From REEB481 sp044360435 (GTDB lineage Bacteria; Bacteroidota; Bacteroidia; NS11-12g; UBA955): a stretch of DNA of 6,504 nucleotides. Within the stretch, counting starts at the first letter, position 1. The number at the start of each line of letters is the position of its first letter. A program made the position numbers and the translations under genes. Positions 5,762 to 6,504 of the stretch are shown piece by piece. The notes under the pieces were generated by a model, which worked only from the letters and a program-made list of their open reading frames with translations, was not told where the DNA came from and did no database searches. The stretch lies in contig JBIKKI010000127.1 of the NCBI GenBank assembly GCA_044360435.1, positions 1-6,504 on the forward strand, read 5' to 3'.

Positions 5762-6504
5762 TCAAAGGTGCGCCAACAAATCATCCGCAATTTTACGGTC
5801 GTTGCTGAGTCTGGGGACCTTGTTCTGGCCGCCCAGTTTTCCCTGTCTTTTCATGTAGCTGATGAACGCATCTTTCTGCAACATGGTCAGTTTCAGTGGT
5901 TTGAGAATAGATCCATCAATCAGATCGCGGTAATAAATATTCTGTTCCTGCATGGCTTGGTCGAGCGTTCGGGCAAAAGCCGCCGCATCATCCGGAAGGA
6001 CATCAAAAGCCACCAGCCATTCATGATAAGGAGGACCTGATTCAGGGTTTACCTGAGGCGCAACGGTAAACTCTACGGTGGTAGCTCGATGCGCGGTGCA
6101 GGCTTTAGTCATGGCACGTTCCACTTCCTCACCAATCACATGCTCACCAAATGCAGAAATGAAGTGTTTAATCCTGCCGGTCACTACGATTTTGTAGGGA
6201 TTCTTGGAAACAAACTTTACGGTATCTCCTATGCTATACCCCCAAAGTCCGGCATTGGTATTCATCACCACAGCATAATTCACCCCAAGTTCTACGTCTT
6301 GAATACCCAAACGAATGGGCTGGGCCGAGAAATACTCAGAAACCGGAACAAATTCGTAGTAGATGCCGCCGGCCAGTAACATCAACAAGGCTGCCTCCGA
6401 CTGGCGATCCTGAAAAGCAATGAAGCCTTCACTGGCAGGATATGTTTCAATGGTAGGAATGGATTTCCCCACGGTCTGAAACATCTTTTCGCGATACGGT
6501 TCAA
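5762..6504 (-). CDS. GH3-family adenylate-forming protein, C-terminal part (N-terminus outside window)
   Basis: The frame stays open to base 6504, with EPYREK preceding the first visible Met at 6484, so about 247 C-terminal residues of a protein usually near 500 residues are seen. GH3 proteins belong to the adenylate-forming ANL superfamily; plant members conjugate amino acids to acyl acids such as auxin and jasmonate, and the bacterial substrate is unknown. Visible motifs, numbered from the first full codon, are ETYPASEG at 19-26 (nucleotide motif), NTNAGLWGYSIGDTVKF at 81-97 (the family's GD motif, here WGY where many relatives have WRY) and TGRIKHF at 108-114. The C-terminal block has GKLGGQNKVPRLSNDR at 221-236, typical of the bacterial family. 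The TGA stop is at 5764-5762, and miaE follows on the same strand. Family assignment is firm; the reaction in this organism is not known. Confidence 0.93.
   Translation of the reverse strand, partial: EPYREKMFQTVGKSIPTIETYPASEGFIAFQDRQSEAALLMLLAGGIYYEFVPVSEYFSAQPIRLGIQDVELGVNYAVVMNTNAGLWGYSIGDTVKFVSKNPYKIVVTGRIKHFISAFGEHVIGEEVERAMTKACTAHRATTVEFTVAPQVNPESGPPYHEWLVAFDVLPDDAAAFARTLDQAMQEQNIYYRDLIDGSILKPLKLTMLQKDAFISYMKRQGKLGGQNKVPRLSNDRKIADDLLAHL

Noticed and set aside
5618..6040. A 140-codon plus-strand frame opposite miaE and GH3
   Set aside because: Both minus-strand genes have clear family motifs across this stretch, so the plus-strand frame is a by-product.
1..6504. Mobile element, prophage, defence island or CRISPR content
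   Set aside because: I saw no transposase, integrase or phage-like frames, no terminal or direct repeats and no regularly spaced repeats; every gene has a familiar chromosomal family or typical membrane/TPR composition.

Overview
The window looks like an ordinary chromosomal segment from a member of the Bacteroidota. I infer this from the family versions present: a MiaE starting MLGLKL, a bacterial GH3-type adenylating enzyme, a DtxR/MntR-like regulator beginning with a TEQNYLKAIYKL-type helix, and a TAnnTTTG promoter box. I cannot place it to genus. There are six protein genes packed almost edge to edge, two of them cut by the window ends. I see no rRNA, tRNA, CRISPR array, insertion sequence or phage gene. 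No stretch above about 75 bases lacks a gene.

Layout, left to right. On the plus strand, the C-terminal 494 residues of a large TPR-repeat protein (1-1485) overlap the start of mazG, a nucleoside triphosphate pyrophosphohydrolase (1482-2273), in an ATGA junction. The next two genes lie on the minus strand. A DtxR/MntR-family metalloregulator (3122-3784) is followed after 7 bases by a ZIP-family metal transporter of the GufA/ZIP11 type (2284-3114), so the two are probably one metal-responsive operon. mazG and the ZIP gene converge with only 10 bases between them. On the plus strand, a multi-spanning membrane protein that resembles GT-C glycosyltransferases (3860-5146) diverges from the regulator across a 75-base intergenic region. 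On the minus strand, a GH3-family protein (5762-6504, N-terminus outside the window) is followed by miaE, a tRNA hydroxylase (5157-5738). These two converge on the membrane protein gene with a 10-base gap.

The most informative non-coding stretch is 3785-3859. It holds a perfect 6-base inverted repeat (TTTTAG, 6-base spacer, CTAAAA, 3807-3824) that looks like a DtxR-family operator. It also holds a consensus-like Bacteroidota -7 box (TAACTTTG, 3848-3855) just before the membrane-protein start. Together these suggest an autoregulated metal-uptake unit: the regulator senses a divalent metal (Mn or Fe by residue pattern) and represses itself and the ZIP transporter. The other genes are housekeeping (MazG nucleotide sanitation, MiaE tRNA modification) or of uncertain role (TPR protein, GT-C-like protein, GH3 protein). 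I did not find convincing evidence of a previously undescribed system. The points worth following up are regulatory or concern start-site choice.
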